A stretch of 64,000 nt of DNA from Diphasiastrum complanatum (GCA_029204225.1 MU832265.1:1-64000); one strand, 5' to 3'. Shown: positions 50,295-61,529, counted from the first letter of the stretch. Translations and numbers: made by a program. The notes: a model not told the origin generated them from the letters alone.

Positions 50295-51723
50295 TCCAAA
50301 TACGATGAGACACTGTCACTGTAGTCTTTACTCGAATTAACATAGCCAATTTGGTTAACCGGTCAACTATGACCCAAATTGCATCATTATGTTTATTTCT
50401 ACATGGCAAACCGACTACAAAATCCATCGAGATACTCTCCCACCGCTTAGTAGGAATATTCAACGGATGCAATAGTCCACCAACCTTCAAGCGCTCCACT
50501 TTATTCTGCTGGCATTGATCACAATTCAACACAAGATTCTACGAAAGGTTTTAACTTGGGCCAAAAAAAGTCCCTCCATACCAAATCAAGTGTACGATGT
50601 ATACCTGGATGTCCCAACACAAGGTGCGTCATGACATTCAAACAACATTTTCTTTTTAATCTCATCCACTCTGGGTATGCAAACCTTTCCCCTTCGAAAC
50701 AAAATCGCATTTCAGATGATCACCTTGCCAATCAGTTACCGATTGAGAGCCTTTTAGAACCCTTCGCCAAATAGGTCCAAAGTGAGGATTTTTTTCATAA
50801 AGACCTCGACACGAAAGATAGAAGTCCGTAGTGATTTCAGTGAGCGACAACTCATTCACCTCCACAATTCGACTCAAGGCATCATCCACTTGATTCGACG
50901 ATCCTTTAATCTATCTCAAATCGAAGTCGAATTCTTGCATCAACTCATTCCATCAAGCTCTCCGACCTCTAAGGAATTTTTGATTACAGAAATACTTTAG
51001 TGGTTGGTGATCTGAGCACACTATAAATACCATATAAATAGTGTCTCCCCAACGCATGCACCATCGCAAAAAGTTTTTTTTCTTGAGAAGTATATAGAGT
51101 TTGAGCATCAGACAATTTCTTACTCTCAAAAGCAACTGGCCTTCCCTCTTGAAGTAGAACTGCACCAACCACATAATCACTAGCATCCACTTTAACCACA
51201 TAAAGTTTATTAGGATCCGATATGACTGGTGCTGAGACAATTAGTTCCTTAAGTTTATTAAAACTTGCATCAATGTCTCATTTTACTTAAGGGGTGGACT
51301 AGGCCTACCTTTATGAGTGATAATCCCCTTCAACGCACTGTTAAGAGGCGCAACAATCTTTAAATAATCCATAATAAATCTACAAAAGAAAATAGTAAAT
51401 CCCTAGAAAAGATTTCAGTTCTCTCATTGTTTTAGGAATTGGCCATTCAAGAACCATCTTTATCTTTTCCTGATCAATCATAATCCCCTTCCAAGATATG
51501 ACATGACCAAGATATAATAGTTCCTAAAGAATTCACAATTCTACTCTTTAGCATAAAGCTTCTCTTGTCTCAATATCCTCAAGACAGTACGAAGATGCTT
51601 CTTATGCTCTTTGAGTGTTTTAGTATAGATGAGAATATCATCCAAAAACACTCCAAAAAAAAAATTTCCCAGATATGGACGAAGTAAGTCATTCGTCATC
51701 TGCTGGATTTCGATACATAACAC
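50295..51723 (-). pseudogene. Ty3/gypsy fragment: RT end, RNase H, integrase start
   Basis: Minus strand from 51723 down. RT with IQQMTNDLLRPYLGNFF and catalytic FLDDILIYTKT (about 51640). RNase H with VVGAVLLQEGRPVAFESKKL and YTSQEKKLFAMVHAL (51190-51040). The ALSRI linker (50880). The integrase zinc finger LGHPGIHRTLDLVWRDFFWP and CDQCQQNK (50630-50510). Integrase start SISMDFVVGLPCRNKHNDAI (50430-50370) and VDRLTKLAM. Integrase breaks off just after this, close to the break point of the related copy at 32475-32870. Several frameshifts. Confidence 0.9.
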
Positions 51724-52011
51724 AATTTCCTATTGAATGGGTAATGGAAAAGGTTTCCCCTAAGAAGATTCTATCTAAAAGTTGAATAAATCAATGCTTA
51801 AACAAAAACAATGTGTTTTTGCATAAAAATACATTTACAATGACCCAATTTTCATATACTGTGAAGATTTTGATGCATATAAAAAATACCAAAACTTTTT
51901 AAGATGAAGTTTTAGGACTATATATATGGGTTCTCAATGCAACAATGTCCATAACAATGCAACTAATGTCCATAATAAGCTAAATCCTCAGTTCGTTAAT
52001 GATAATATTTA
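51724..52011. other. AT-rich spacer starting with a shared 25-bp motif
   Basis: AACACAATTTCCTATTGAAT, continuing GGGTAAT (51719-51745), also occurs at 33777-33803 with one change. In both places it marks the break point of a gypsy RT. The rest is AT-rich with no motif. Confidence 0.55.
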
Positions 52012-53577
52012 GTGACTGCTCTAAGATTCATGATGGTAAACACTAATCCTCAAAGATTTCTTCAAGTCTTTGAGAATGATTGCGATGTCTATGGCGAGAC
52101 ATCACCAGACGCCATGGTACAACTCTTCTCGATGACCATGATCGATCGAGCACGAGAATGGTTTTTTAACCTTGATCATGAAGATAAATGTGACTGGCCA
52201 CTCTTGAAGGAGGCCAATCGATGTCGTATCGAAACTGCTGTAGTAGATGTGGATATTCCCCCATCTTCTACAGACATTGACACACCCATCATCCCACTTA
52301 TGATGATTGACCCGATTTCTATAGCGTGGTGCCCAGAAGAACCTATTGTCTCTACCGCCCATGTTTTGGACGAAGGTATTCTTTCCATGGATGATGTAGA
52401 CATGACGGATGAACATGTACTCCTATATCTAGATGCACAACCTTATCTGTCGAAATCAATTCCTAAGGAGATAATGACATTAGGACCGTTGGCTCACGTC
52501 CAACTGACATCCAAGGTACCCAACACACAAACATACAAGCCCAAACCCAAAGTATATACATGGGATGTGTATCTCGACGAAGTCTGGGATACAATCGACG
52601 ACGATATGATAAGTGAGGCACCAACACCGCCCACTCAAGAACCACAAAAAACTAGGTTACAAAAAAGTAAAGTTATTGATACAAAATTAACTGAGCATAA
52701 AAAACAGATGCGTGAGAAGCTTAAACAGCCGATAAAGCCCTTGTCAAAAGGGACAGAACCCAAACAATCCGACCAAGCTTCCACGTCCGGTAGTGAATCA
52801 ACTCAGTTGATTCCCAAAGTTCCTGAAACTTTTGTCGACCCACCTTTTGATCTTCCACAGAAGTTCAAAGTCTTTACACTGGATGACATTGTTATCCAAT
52901 TACCACAGCCGCATTGGGAACCTACACCAAGTTCCAATTCCTTTGAAGGAACTGCTAAGACAATTCCACTAAACCTTAAAGATCTTGATGAGAAGATAGA
53001 TCAAATAGTTCATGTTGGTGCACATTTGTCATCAACCCAACTTTCTGATCTGGAAACATTACTCCGCAAATACAGGGATGTATTTGCATGGAATTACACA
53101 GAAATGAAAGGAATCCCACCTGAAATAGTCGTCCATAGGATTCCTTTAGAAGACAATGCTAAGCCTATTAGGGCTAAACCTTACCGAAGTAACCATGTCT
53201 ATCGTGAGAGGATCGATGAGGATATTAAAAAATTGCTGGATGCTGGCTTCATTTATGAAGTTCAACATACTGATTGGGTATCACCCCTTGTGGTTGTACC
53301 TAAGAAAAATGGCAAGCTTCGTATCTATGTCGATCTCAAAAACCTTAATGGGGTTACAAAGAAAGACCATTTTCCCTTGTCTTTAACAACCCAAATCTTA
53401 GAGGAAATGGCAGGAGCTGAAGCTTTCAGCTTCTTGGATGGATTCAACGGTTATTTCCTTGTTCAAATAGCCCCTGAAGATAAACATAAAACGGCCTTTG
53501 CCATAGAGAACAGGGTTTATGCTTATAACGTTATGCCTTTTGGCTTATGCAACGCCCCTTCAACGTTCCTCGCTTGA
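52012..53577 (+). CDS. Ty3/gypsy (Tat-like) gag-RT open frame, truncated
   Basis: An uninterrupted 521-codon frame. Residues 1-65 are a gag domain (FLQVFENDCDVYGETSPDAM, then MTMIDRAREWFFNL). Residues 70-330 are a low-complexity acidic, Pro/Thr/Gln-rich region without a DTGA/DSGA protease motif, so protease is missing. From 340 the RT N-terminal half follows: YRDVFAWNYTEMKGI, YVDLKNLNGVTKKDHFPL (family form RVCVDFRDLN) and SFLDGFNGY with the first catalytic Asp (about 474). The frame ends at NAPSTFLA. The second RT motif (YxDD) is gone: 53575 joins directly to the RT/RNase H linker. The style (KxIPLEDNAKPIRAKPYRSN) is that of the Tat group. Confidence 0.85.
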   Translation: MTALRFMMVNTNPQRFLQVFENDCDVYGETSPDAMVQLFSMTMIDRAREWFFNLDHEDKCDWPLLKEANRCRIETAVVDVDIPPSSTDIDTPIIPLMMIDPISIAWCPEEPIVSTAHVLDEGILSMDDVDMTDEHVLLYLDAQPYLSKSIPKEIMTLGPLAHVQLTSKVPNTQTYKPKPKVYTWDVYLDEVWDTIDDDMISEAPTPPTQEPQKTRLQKSKVIDTKLTEHKKQMREKLKQPIKPLSKGTEPKQSDQASTSGSESTQLIPKVPETFVDPPFDLPQKFKVFTLDDIVIQLPQPHWEPTPSSNSFEGTAKTIPLNLKDLDEKIDQIVHVGAHLSSTQLSDLETLLRKYRDVFAWNYTEMKGIPPEIVVHRIPLEDNAKPIRAKPYRSNHVYRERIDEDIKKLLDAGFIYEVQHTDWVSPLVVVPKKNGKLRIYVDLKNLNGVTKKDHFPLSLTTQILEEMAGAEAFSFLDGFNGYFLVQIAPEDKHKTAFAIENRVYAYNVMPFGLCNAPSTFLA

Positions 53578-54190
53578 CCGAAGAACGAATTAAGGCCTTT
53601 GAGGAGTTGAAAACAGCCCTCACCGCGGCTCCCATACTCCGCTCGCCAGATTACACGAAAGAGTTCCATGTGCATATTGACGCAAGTAAGTATGCCATTG
53701 GAGGTCTTCTTGTGCAACCAGGCAAGTATGGCAAAGATTTTCCCATACGTTTCTTGAGCAGGCAACTGGTGCCTGCTAAAGTAAACTATACAACCACTGA
53801 GAGAGAAGCATTGCGATGGTCTATGTTGTACAACAACTAAGACATTATTTATTAGGCCAGACCTTTGCATTCTACACATACCATCAAGCCCTTCTATATA
53901 TCGTTAATAAATCCTGTAAAACGGGACGTATAGCTCGATGACTGTTGATTTTGGAAGAATTTAATTTCCGTGTAGTCGTTCGGAAAGAGACCCAACATTT
54001 CATGGCGGATCGCCTTTCCCGACTACCAAGTGCTGAAAAAGCAACTGCACCAGTCAACGATGATCTCCCTGATGCATGCCCTTTTCAGATCGATGCTACA
54101 CCCTTATGGGCTGAGGAGATTACTCAGTTCCTAACGACAGGCAGACTAAAGAAGGCCCGAGTACGACAGAATTTTTATTTTTTTTACTAA
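53547..54190 (+). pseudogene. Gypsy RNase H of the Tat-like element
   Basis: It follows the RT deletion and begins RLTEERIKAFEELKTALTAA. Catalytic region IDASKYAIGGLLVQ (first Asp kept) and TTTEREALRW (Glu kept). After a frameshift near 53840 the usual TDHxAL has become TYHQAL, and DRLSRLPS (about 54005-54030) marks the end. A linker frame to 54190 leads into integrase. Confidence 0.85.
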
Positions 54191-54229
54191 AAGCAGCACA
54201 CTTTCAGTTAATAGCGGGACAACTTTACA

Positions 54230-55388
54230 AAAGGGGCATTGACGGTATCATTCGCCGATGTGCTTATGAATCGTAGATACAACCTATCATATCTCAGGCT
54301 CATGAGGGCATCGGAGGTGGCCACTTTTCTGCTGAAGCCACAACAAAGATTGTCCTTCGAGTAGGATTGTGGTGGCCGTCTTTGTTTAAGGACACGTTTG
54401 CTATCATTAAAGCGTGTGATGTTTGTCAACGAGCAAAGAAAAATACCAAAGCAGACTTCACACCACTGACTCCCATTATAGAAGGCGAAGCCTTCCATAA
54501 GTGGGAAATTGACTTTGTTGGACCAATCAGTCCAGCCGCAAAACATACCCAAGCTCGTTACATCCTCATAGCCACAGATTACGCCACTAAGTGGGTTGAG
54601 GCTTGAGCAACGAAGGACGCCAACGCAAAACCAGTTGCGCGTTTTTTTTACGAAAACATTATTACATGTTTTGGCTGTCCCATAGAGCTAGTTAGTGATC
54701 GCGACACGCATTTTTCAAATGCTATCATTGATAACCTCCTACGCCATTATCTTGTTGTTCACATAAAAAGTACACCGTACTACCCTAGATGTAATGGCCA
54801 GGCTGAATCAACTAACAAGATGATATGTAAAATTTCGACCAAGATAGTTGAAACCAGTTGTTCTAATTGGGAAACAAAACTTTTCTCATCTGTCTGGGCT
54901 TACCGCACCACCCCGAAGAAAGCCACTGGGTGGGTTACCCCTTTCCACTTAGTATATGGTCAAGAGGCGGTAATGCCTGTAGAATTCTTAGTACCTTTGC
55001 TAAGAGTCATGGAAGCTTTTTCAACAGATCTCTGTGAAAAAGCTACAATAGAACAACAAGTCAAAACCAGGCTATTTACGTTAGCCCAGTTATGCGAGAC
55101 GAGACTAATATCTTACGACGCAAAACTAGTTAACAAACGACGCCCTGGCATGACCGTCACCTACGCAATAAAGATCTACACTTAGGTGACCAGGTGCTTC
55201 TTTATACATCAAAGAAGCACCCCGGCAAATTGAAATTCAGAAGTGAGGGGTCGTATGTTATTAATAAAATCTTTCCTAATGGTGCAGTCCAGTTGCAAAC
55301 ACTTGACAGGATACTCCTAGATATTGTCGTAAATGGTGATCATCTACGGCGGTATTACGAAGAGTTGTTTTTTGTTGACCCAATTTAA
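54230..55388 (+). pseudogene. Gypsy integrase of the Tat-like element
   Basis: Zinc finger with [14 protein letters not shown] and [10 protein letters not shown] (54300-54440). Catalytic core with [10 protein letters not shown] (Asp), LVSDRDTHFSN (Asp) and NGQAESTNKM (Glu), so D,D,E are all present (54500-54815). YGQEAVMPVEFLVP and the C-terminal region RPGMTV and GDQVLLYTSKKHPGKLKFRS follow. Stops or shifts at 54604, 54820 and 55185 break it. It ends RRYYEELFF and a stop at 55388. Confidence 0.9.
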
Positions 55389-55559
55389 CATCTTTTCCCT
55401 GGTATATATTTTACATTTTTTTATTTTTTTTATTTTTATTTTATTTTATTTCCTTGCTTGTAATTCTCGTTTTGCATGCCTATTGTTCACCTCGTCCTTG
55501 CTTATACTTCATACCATTACTTATGTACTTTCTATGCATTTTCTTTTTTCTGTACATAC

Positions 55560-55655
55560 TCATGGATCTAGTAGATCGATTAGGTGGAGCTAAATACTTC
55601 ACAAAGATAGATCTTAGAACCAGATATCATCATATTATCCTCACCACAAACATCT
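55560..55655 (+). pseudogene. Short gypsy RT fragment
   Basis: Encodes [20 protein letters not shown] and RYHHIILT, the first catalytic block of RT. It is like 33670-33750, in a different frame from the upstream Tat-like element, so it comes from another copy. Confidence 0.75.
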
Positions 55656-55659
55656 AATC

Positions 55660-55843
55660 AAAACACTTGGTGGATTGATATTGGGACAAGCTCTGACATG
55701 ACTCACCAAAAAGACTACTTTTCTAATCTACTTTCTTACAATAGTTCTAAGAGATTTATCTTCACTGCAAGTGATCAAGAATGTGAGATTGTAGGTGTTG
55801 GATCCATTCCTTTATGTCTAGGATCATCTTGTGAGATTGTAGG
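55660..55843 (+). pseudogene. Copia protease fragment
   Basis: Encodes WWIDIGTSSDMTHQKDYFSN, then LLSYNSS and ECEIVGVGSIPLCLGSS. It matches the protease of the 8707 copia element (WWIDSGASSHMT and GVGSIPLCLGSS), with the catalytic DSGA changed to DIGT. It joins LTR sequence directly at about 55845. Confidence 0.85.
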
Positions 55844-55847
55844 ATCT

Positions 55848-56065
55848 TTCTCTTCTATTCTACCCTTCCCTTTCACCAACAATCATGATGAAGTTAGTTT
55901 AGGGAGAGTAGAGTTAGTGTGAGTAGTGTTAGTAGAAGTAGAGTTAGGTAAAAAGTAGGGAACTAACTAAAAGTAGCATCTATGCATAGTTAGGTGTCTA
56001 TCTAGTGAACTAACCCTTGTTCACAGGCGGGAGGGCTATTACAACGTTGGATCAAAGACCCTACA
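55848..56065 (+). repeat. Gypsy LTR fragment, 3' 218 bp
   Basis: Reverse complement of 949-1165, nearly exact, ending at the LTR terminus CCCTACA. It has no PBS after it; copia RT sequence follows at once. Confidence 0.9.
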
Positions 56066-56066
56066 A

Positions 56067-57024
56067 CAACAATAATAATTTGGTCAAGGATTCTAGTCGG
56101 ATGCTATTTTCAGAGTTTGACATGACTGATCTGGACGAAGATCACTTCTGTCTGGGCATTCAGATCCACATAAACAGAGTGAGACGACTGATTTACATCA
56201 CTCAACAAAGGTATCTTCACAATGTTCTTAACAGATACAGTCTAATGCATTGTAAATTAGTTCACTCACCAATGGATCCAGGCTTGCATTTGTCAAAGGA
56301 CCAATGTCCCCAGACCAAATAGGAAGAGGAGCAGATGAGAGAGTATCCTTATCGATTGATACTTGGATCTCTCATGTACACAACGGTCTGTACAAGACCA
56401 GATATCTCTTTTGCAGTAAGCTCACTCAGCCAATATATGGCTAATCCTGGCATTACCCATTGGAAGGCTCTCATAAGAGTCATGAGGTATATTCGAGCTA
56501 CCATGGACCAGTGCATCTGCTACGGAGAGGTTAGCAACGACAATCTTCATCAGCTCAGTGGACATTCTGATGCAAATTGGGGAGGAGATATAGACAATCG
56601 CAAGTCCACATCTGGATTTACATTCTTCTTCAACGACGGTCCTATCTCATGGAACAGTCATAAGCAAACCTCTATTGAGAAGCAGAATACATTGATGTTT
56701 CTCAATCTATCAAGGAAGTGTTTTGGTTGAGAAATTTACTGTCAGACATAAATCTGTATTAGTACAACCCCACAATTTTATTCCATGATAATCAGAGTGC
56801 TATTGCCTTATCAGCCAACTCTAGATTTCACTCTAGGAGTAAGCACATTGAAATCAAATATCACTACATCAGGAACAAAGTTCTCAACAAGGAGGTGAGC
56901 TTAACGTACTATAGAACGCAGGACATGGTTGTAGATATATTCACGAAGGCATTAAGTGTTAATGCACACAACAAATTTTGTGCATTTCTCAGTTTAAAGA
57001 TCAAGGCATTCACGGATCCAGATT
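56067..57024 (+). pseudogene. Copia RT end and RNase H
   Basis: Begins at the RT thumb (SRMLFSEFDMTDLDEDHFCL, GIQIH), then RYSLMHCKLVHSPMDPG, GSLMYTTVCTRPDISFAVSS, and HSDANWGGDIDNRKSTSGF with RNase H residues. After a frame break come FHDNQSAIALSANSRFHSRS, SKHIEIKYHYI and VVDIFTKAL (56780-56955). The reading frame ends near 57024, followed by an AAGGGGGGG tract. YVDD is not included. Confidence 0.9.
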
Positions 57025-57033
57025 AAGGGGGGG

Positions 57034-58060
57034 TGTTGGATTTATCTCCTCTACTTTCCTAAATCCTATTTTAATATGCCTCCATTCATGCTGCATTTTT
57101 ACTCATGTTGTCGCATAGTCTGCATATTTACATGTAAAATAAGACAGACAAAAAACTCGACTGTTTGCATAAATACAAGTGAATTTCCACAAGCACAAAA
57201 GACAAAAAACACGACACTGTGGTTTTACACGTGATTTGTGACAAACGAAAAAGGTGGCACTGCCTTACAAAATGTCGAAACTGCCCTAGGAAAAGCAAAG
57301 GCACCCTGTAAATCAAATCCTAAGGCATTTCGTTAGAGTGTCGCATGTTTTGCATCTTCAGCAACGTTTTTTCAGCAAAGGCTGACGTCGCGGCCTTTTC
57401 ATGATCATCCCACACAATTGTGCTAACAAATTTGACAATGACAGTAGCCACCCACGATCTCCTACAGACAGCACATCCACTTTGTACTTTCTTCATTTGC
57501 ACACTTGTAAAATTGTGTATATATTGAATACCACTTGCGTATTCAATTGGGTGTGTAAAAATAATAGCATCAGAAGCTTATCAAAGATAGACGAAGTAGA
57601 TGCCTTGTGCATTGATTCTTTTGTATTGTTAGTAATAGGTTCATCCCTTTTTACAGACTGAATTAGCTATTGTCTTGTGCTCCACAACATTATTGACATG
57701 TATATTTTGCTATACTTCATCTGATAACAACTCTGTTGTTCTGCATTCAGATTTGTGTTGCTATTGCTATGCTTTTCTTCATTCTATCTGACTCTCTTGT
57801 TGCTCAATCTGGTAATCTGTTTTTAGTGAATTTCTATTAGTCTAATTGTTGACGACTAATATTTAGTCTCGTCTTTCACGACTAATTCGCGACTGATTAT
57901 CAGTCTAGCTCTTCACGAATCATTCGCGACTAATAATTTGTCTAGCTGTTCGCGACAAATTATTCTTCTGATATTTTGTTAATGTTTGGCTACGTAATCA
58001 GGTCGACTGTGATTTTTATCACTAACGTTCTATTCGTTTTTTATAGGCGTAGTCATGCTT
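57034..58060 (+). repeat. Copia 3' LTR, end uncertain
   Basis: Starts TGTTGGATTTATCTCC right after the polypurine tract. It shares a start and GACACTG-type motifs with the LTR at 19738 but is a different family member. Imperfect repeats of YTTCACGACTAATTCGCGAC lie at 57845-57965. The 3' end was not identified; 58060 is an estimate. Confidence 0.55.
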
Positions 58061-58147
58061 AGTGAAAGAGTAATAAAAGGCGCGAAGCAAGGCAACAAAA
58101 CACTTTATTTTTTATGGCACGAAGACCTTGAAAATCCAAAGGCTTTA

Positions 58148-59083
58148 TGTTCATAGATTCACTGAATTTGTGAACACGATTTTTTTTTGTTTCTTCTTAT
58201 CGTTCTTTCCTCGTTCTTCTGTGGTTATGGTTCTTCTTCTTATTAGAATAATTACCAAACAGAAGGGTTATTCAGATTGCAATGTGTATTTTCCAGCCTG
58301 TCAGTGGGAGTCACGGATCCGATACTCAGCTACATGCATAAACCAGTCATGTAACTAGTCCTAGTTCAAGAAGATCAACGTTCTGGAATAGAGAGCAATC
58401 CTACCACTGTCTACTAAATCAGAAAGCAATCAAGAACAAGATTAACTACTAAAACAAGGAGCAAGAAACAAGAAACTAGATTCCTAACAGCATTTTAACA
58501 GTCTAAGAATCAATAAACACTCATTTCTTGATGCTTAGATTGCTCAAGAACAATCAAGAACTGGACTGTAAGAAAGTATGCAAGATCTACACCACTATTC
58601 CAGCCTATTTAGTTTAATTAAATGCTGATTCCTACCTTATTCCACAAACAAGAAATGAATCCTAATCCACAACTAAGTAAGAAAGAAAACAAGAACCTAG
58701 TTAATCCACAATACAAGGAAATCAAGCAAGCTCATAGAAACTTCACTCAAGAACATTGCCATGAACAAGGAGCTTAGCAATTATCAAGAACTCATGGAGG
58801 ATCTTCTTTATCTGCTCAAGAGAATTTGACAATACATTCAAAAAGCTCCCTCACAAGAGAGGGGGCCCTTAAATAAGCAAGAAGGCTGTCCATGTGGAGC
58901 CTAAGTGGCGATTCCACCAAATTAGAAATTACATGTGGAATTTGCCCTTCCACTAAAGGTCACCATCAAAAGGTGGCTCACTCTAACTAATATAAGGGGG
59001 GTCTACAATTATTTACAAAGCCTAGGAAATATGACTAGCTCCTACATGGTCGTTCCTTCTCTAGGATACACCATGTAGGCTCT
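58148..59083 (-). repeat. Family X 3' LTR
   Basis: Copy of the LTR at 36586-38107 without its insertion, about 936 bp. On the minus strand it contains a TATA-type box (GCTTATTTAAGGGCC near 58880-58865), then CCCTCTCTTGTGAGGGAG, a plausible start region. It lies downstream of the two family X reading frames, with the ORF2 stop about 120 bp upstream of it. Confidence 0.85.
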
Positions 59084-59203
59084 CTAATCTGTTGCAGGAC
59101 CCACTGCAACACCGGTGATGTCTTTCCACTAGGCACTTGAAAAAGCATGGATCTTCGTTCGCTTCCGTAAAACCAGGTGCTTATTATCCACAAAACTTAT
59201 TCT

Positions 59204-60366
59204 TCAAAATTGGAAGTCTCTCAATTGGCCGCTACATTCAGCCCTCTTGAGAACTTCTTGCGAGTCCTGCTCGCCTCGTTGTGGTGCCGTTTGTTTTCTC
59301 TCGCTCATCTTTGGCCCCAGGGCTTCAAACACTTAAAAGCGGAGCTTACTTCCAAACTTGAGAGGCCCCAGGTATTCTCTTATCTTTTCCACAAAGCCCA
59401 TTTCATGCCAATCTTCCACCATGGTCACATAGCGTGACGACATGAAGGCCGCTCTGTAGTATAGCCTGGCCATCATCTCATGGGGTCTTCTTTCGACTGG
59501 AGGGCTACATTCGGGTTGATCTTGATGGGATCCAAGCCTCAATCCCAGAAACAATCTTGCTGCATCAGAAAGGCCATAGATTTGCAATATTTGGCACTTT
59601 CTTGCACGCAAAGATCGGCACTTGTTTTGTACTTGTGCCCAAAGTCGAGTAACTGTAGCCTCAGATCATCCGGGGAGGTTCTCTCTGAAATTCTCGGAAT
59701 GACTGGCCAGTTTACCAACTCCACTCGTGGCTTTTCTACCGGCCATGGATTTCTGCGTTTGAGTGGCATGTAGAAGGGATCCACTAGCTTCCATGCTGGT
59801 GCCTTCAGATACTCTTGGAGTCGCCTGCTATCCTTCAGGACTTTATTCCACCACTCCGGTTGCGGTTGTAATGCCACAATGATCTCGGCCCTGGTGGAGT
59901 ATTGGCTTTGATCTACATCCTCTTTGCCTCCCCTCGTGTTGGGAGGGTATTTCCTCTCAAACTTCTCTGAGTCTCTTGTGTCAGCCAATTTGCCTCTGGG
60001 CCTGGTAGGGGAAGTTGTCCTACGCAGTTGTGATGGCCTTGCCAGATTATTATCTAGGGCCTTGGTGCCCGTATCTTTTTCTTTAGCTCGTTGGCTTGTC
60101 GATGGCTCAACTACGCCCGTGTCTTGCCTGGGCGAGAACCTTCTTGTCTCTGGTTGATCTACCAGGAAGTCATCATCAACTCCCATGTCGGTGTTAGTTT
60201 CTGGAAGGTCAAGGATGAAATGGTCTGGAGAGAGGAGTGTGGGAATGACAGGTTTTGGAGGAAGTGGGTTTAACAAGTTATACGCCGCACCAAGGGAGTG
60301 GAGTTGTTGGAGGAACTCGTCCCGTCGGGCTTTGTATGTGTCAGCTGGACCTTTTAATGGGCCCAT
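59204..60366 (-). pseudogene. Family X ORF2, unrecognised basic protein
   Basis: Starts at ATG 60366, whose A is the last base of the ORF1 stop (TAATG). The first part, to 59539 (275 codons), is Pro/Arg/Lys-rich up to about residue 150. A conserved-looking region follows: PEWWNKVLKDSRRLQEYLKA, PAWKLVDPFYMPLKRR and ERTSPDDLRLQLLDFGHKY. A frameshift lies between 59540 and 59470. Coding then continues in another frame (MMARLYYRAAFMSSRYVTMV and EDWHEMGF) to a stop at 59333, and in the same frame past it to 59204. No zinc knuckle, protease, RT or integrase motif. It could be a nucleic-acid-binding or capsid-like protein; that is inference from charge and position. Confidence 0.6.
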
Positions 60367-61529
60367 TATATTGCTAGGAGGTGATGGAGAGAGAGAAGAT
60401 GAAAGAATCGGGTAAGTTGGAATAAATGTTTCGAAAAAATTAAATGCAGAGTAGGAGGAGGGGTTAAAGGTGGGAGAGGGTCGGAAAAAGTCCTAGAAGC
60501 AGCATCGGCTCTCTGGCCACCCGATCCCAAGCTACCATCTGAAGGTTGGGTTTGCTTGCCCTGATTCCCTGCTCCATCATTCCCATCATCGTCTCGTGGC
60601 TTCTTTGAATGAGCGCCTGCTTGGGCCTTGCACGCCATGTCCCACAATTGGTTCACCTTGTCCAAGACTTGCTGCAGGGCCTTCGTTGTGTCTTCCAACT
60701 GCTTCTGGGACTCCAGGATGATCTTCTCTTGCTTGGCCACAATATTTTCGAAATTTTTCTCCTCAACCTCTCGTTCTTGGATTACCCTTACATACTTTTC
60801 CATCCGGATGGCTGAGGCCTGTGGGGCCTGGAATTGAATATCCTCGGGCTTGACTAGAGGAGCATCGACTGTCATTGCACCCGATGATCCATCTCGTACT
60901 TGGTCGATTTGGACCATCTGGTGCTTTAGTTGCTGCTGGACCTCTTCTAGAGTGATCTTTTGTCCGGCCATCACGAATTTGATTTCCACTATCTCTCTTT
61001 CTTTTTCTTTGGCCAGCCTCTGATGATGTGTAATTTCCTGGTCTTGATGTTGGACCTTGTTCTCGAGAATTTGATATTGGTTCAAATGCATATGGTAGCT
61101 CGTTTCGGATAGGCCAATCATTGAGCGCTTGGCTGCTTCGGTGAGCTTCTCTGGGTTAGTGAGGGTTGGGTATTGATCTGAAGTGTGGGATGGTGAGGCT
61201 AAACCAAAAGATAAACATTGTGCTAGAGCTGAAGATGGAAGTGGAGGTGGAGGGAGTGGAGGGATGCTGTTAGTAGCTGTTGTGGTGGTGGTGGCTAGTG
61301 GAGGGATCAAACTTCTTCCTGGCTGCTTCCCCTTCTCTGGCTTGTCATCGCTTATTTCCATCAGGTCCGCCACATCAAAATATTGCGATGTGTTCAATGT
61401 GTGGACTTGTTGGGCCTGTGGTTGTTGGTCGTGTGGTTGCTGAGCCGCTTCCGTGTCCTGGGGACTGGAAATCTCCATTCCTCCCCCCTCCAAAACTTGT
61501 GCCGGTGGTGATGTTGGTGGCGTTGGCAT
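60366..61529 (-). CDS. Family X ORF1, C-terminal part: coiled-coil protein
   Basis: An open 387-codon frame in the same frame as the two segments upstream (61566-61781, 61803-62435), so all three belong to one ancestral ORF of about 690 codons. Residues 1-140 are Pro/Gln/Thr-rich and low-complexity. Residues 145-215 (NQYQILENKVQHQDQEITHH, KEKEREIVEI) and 240-300 (EEKNFENIVAKQEKIILESQ, then KQLEDTTKALQQVLDK) are long coiled coils. A basic/acidic linker (SKKPRDDDGNDG) and a hydrophobic tail follow. It ends in TAATG, overlapping the ORF2 start. No enzyme motif found. A self-assembling gag-like role is possible but unproven. Confidence 0.6.
   Translation of the reverse strand: MPTPPTSPPAQVLEGGGMEISSPQDTEAAQQPHDQQPQAQQVHTLNTSQYFDVADLMEISDDKPEKGKQPGRSLIPPLATTTTTATNSIPPLPPPPLPSSALAQCLSFGLASPSHTSDQYPTLTNPEKLTEAAKRSMIGLSETSYHMHLNQYQILENKVQHQDQEITHHQRLAKEKEREIVEIKFVMAGQKITLEEVQQQLKHQMVQIDQVRDGSSGAMTVDAPLVKPEDIQFQAPQASAIRMEKYVRVIQEREVEEKNFENIVAKQEKIILESQKQLEDTTKALQQVLDKVNQLWDMACKAQAGAHSKKPRDDDGNDGAGNQGKQTQPSDGSLGSGGQRADAASRTFSDPLPPLTPPPTLHLIFSKHLFQLTRFFHLLSLHHLLAI

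Noticed and set aside
36586-59083. The two family X LTRs as the ends of one 22-kb element
   Set aside because: The interior holds the host phytocyanin gene and many unrelated elements in both orientations, and the PBS-side and ORF-side halves each adjoin the wrong LTR for a single element.
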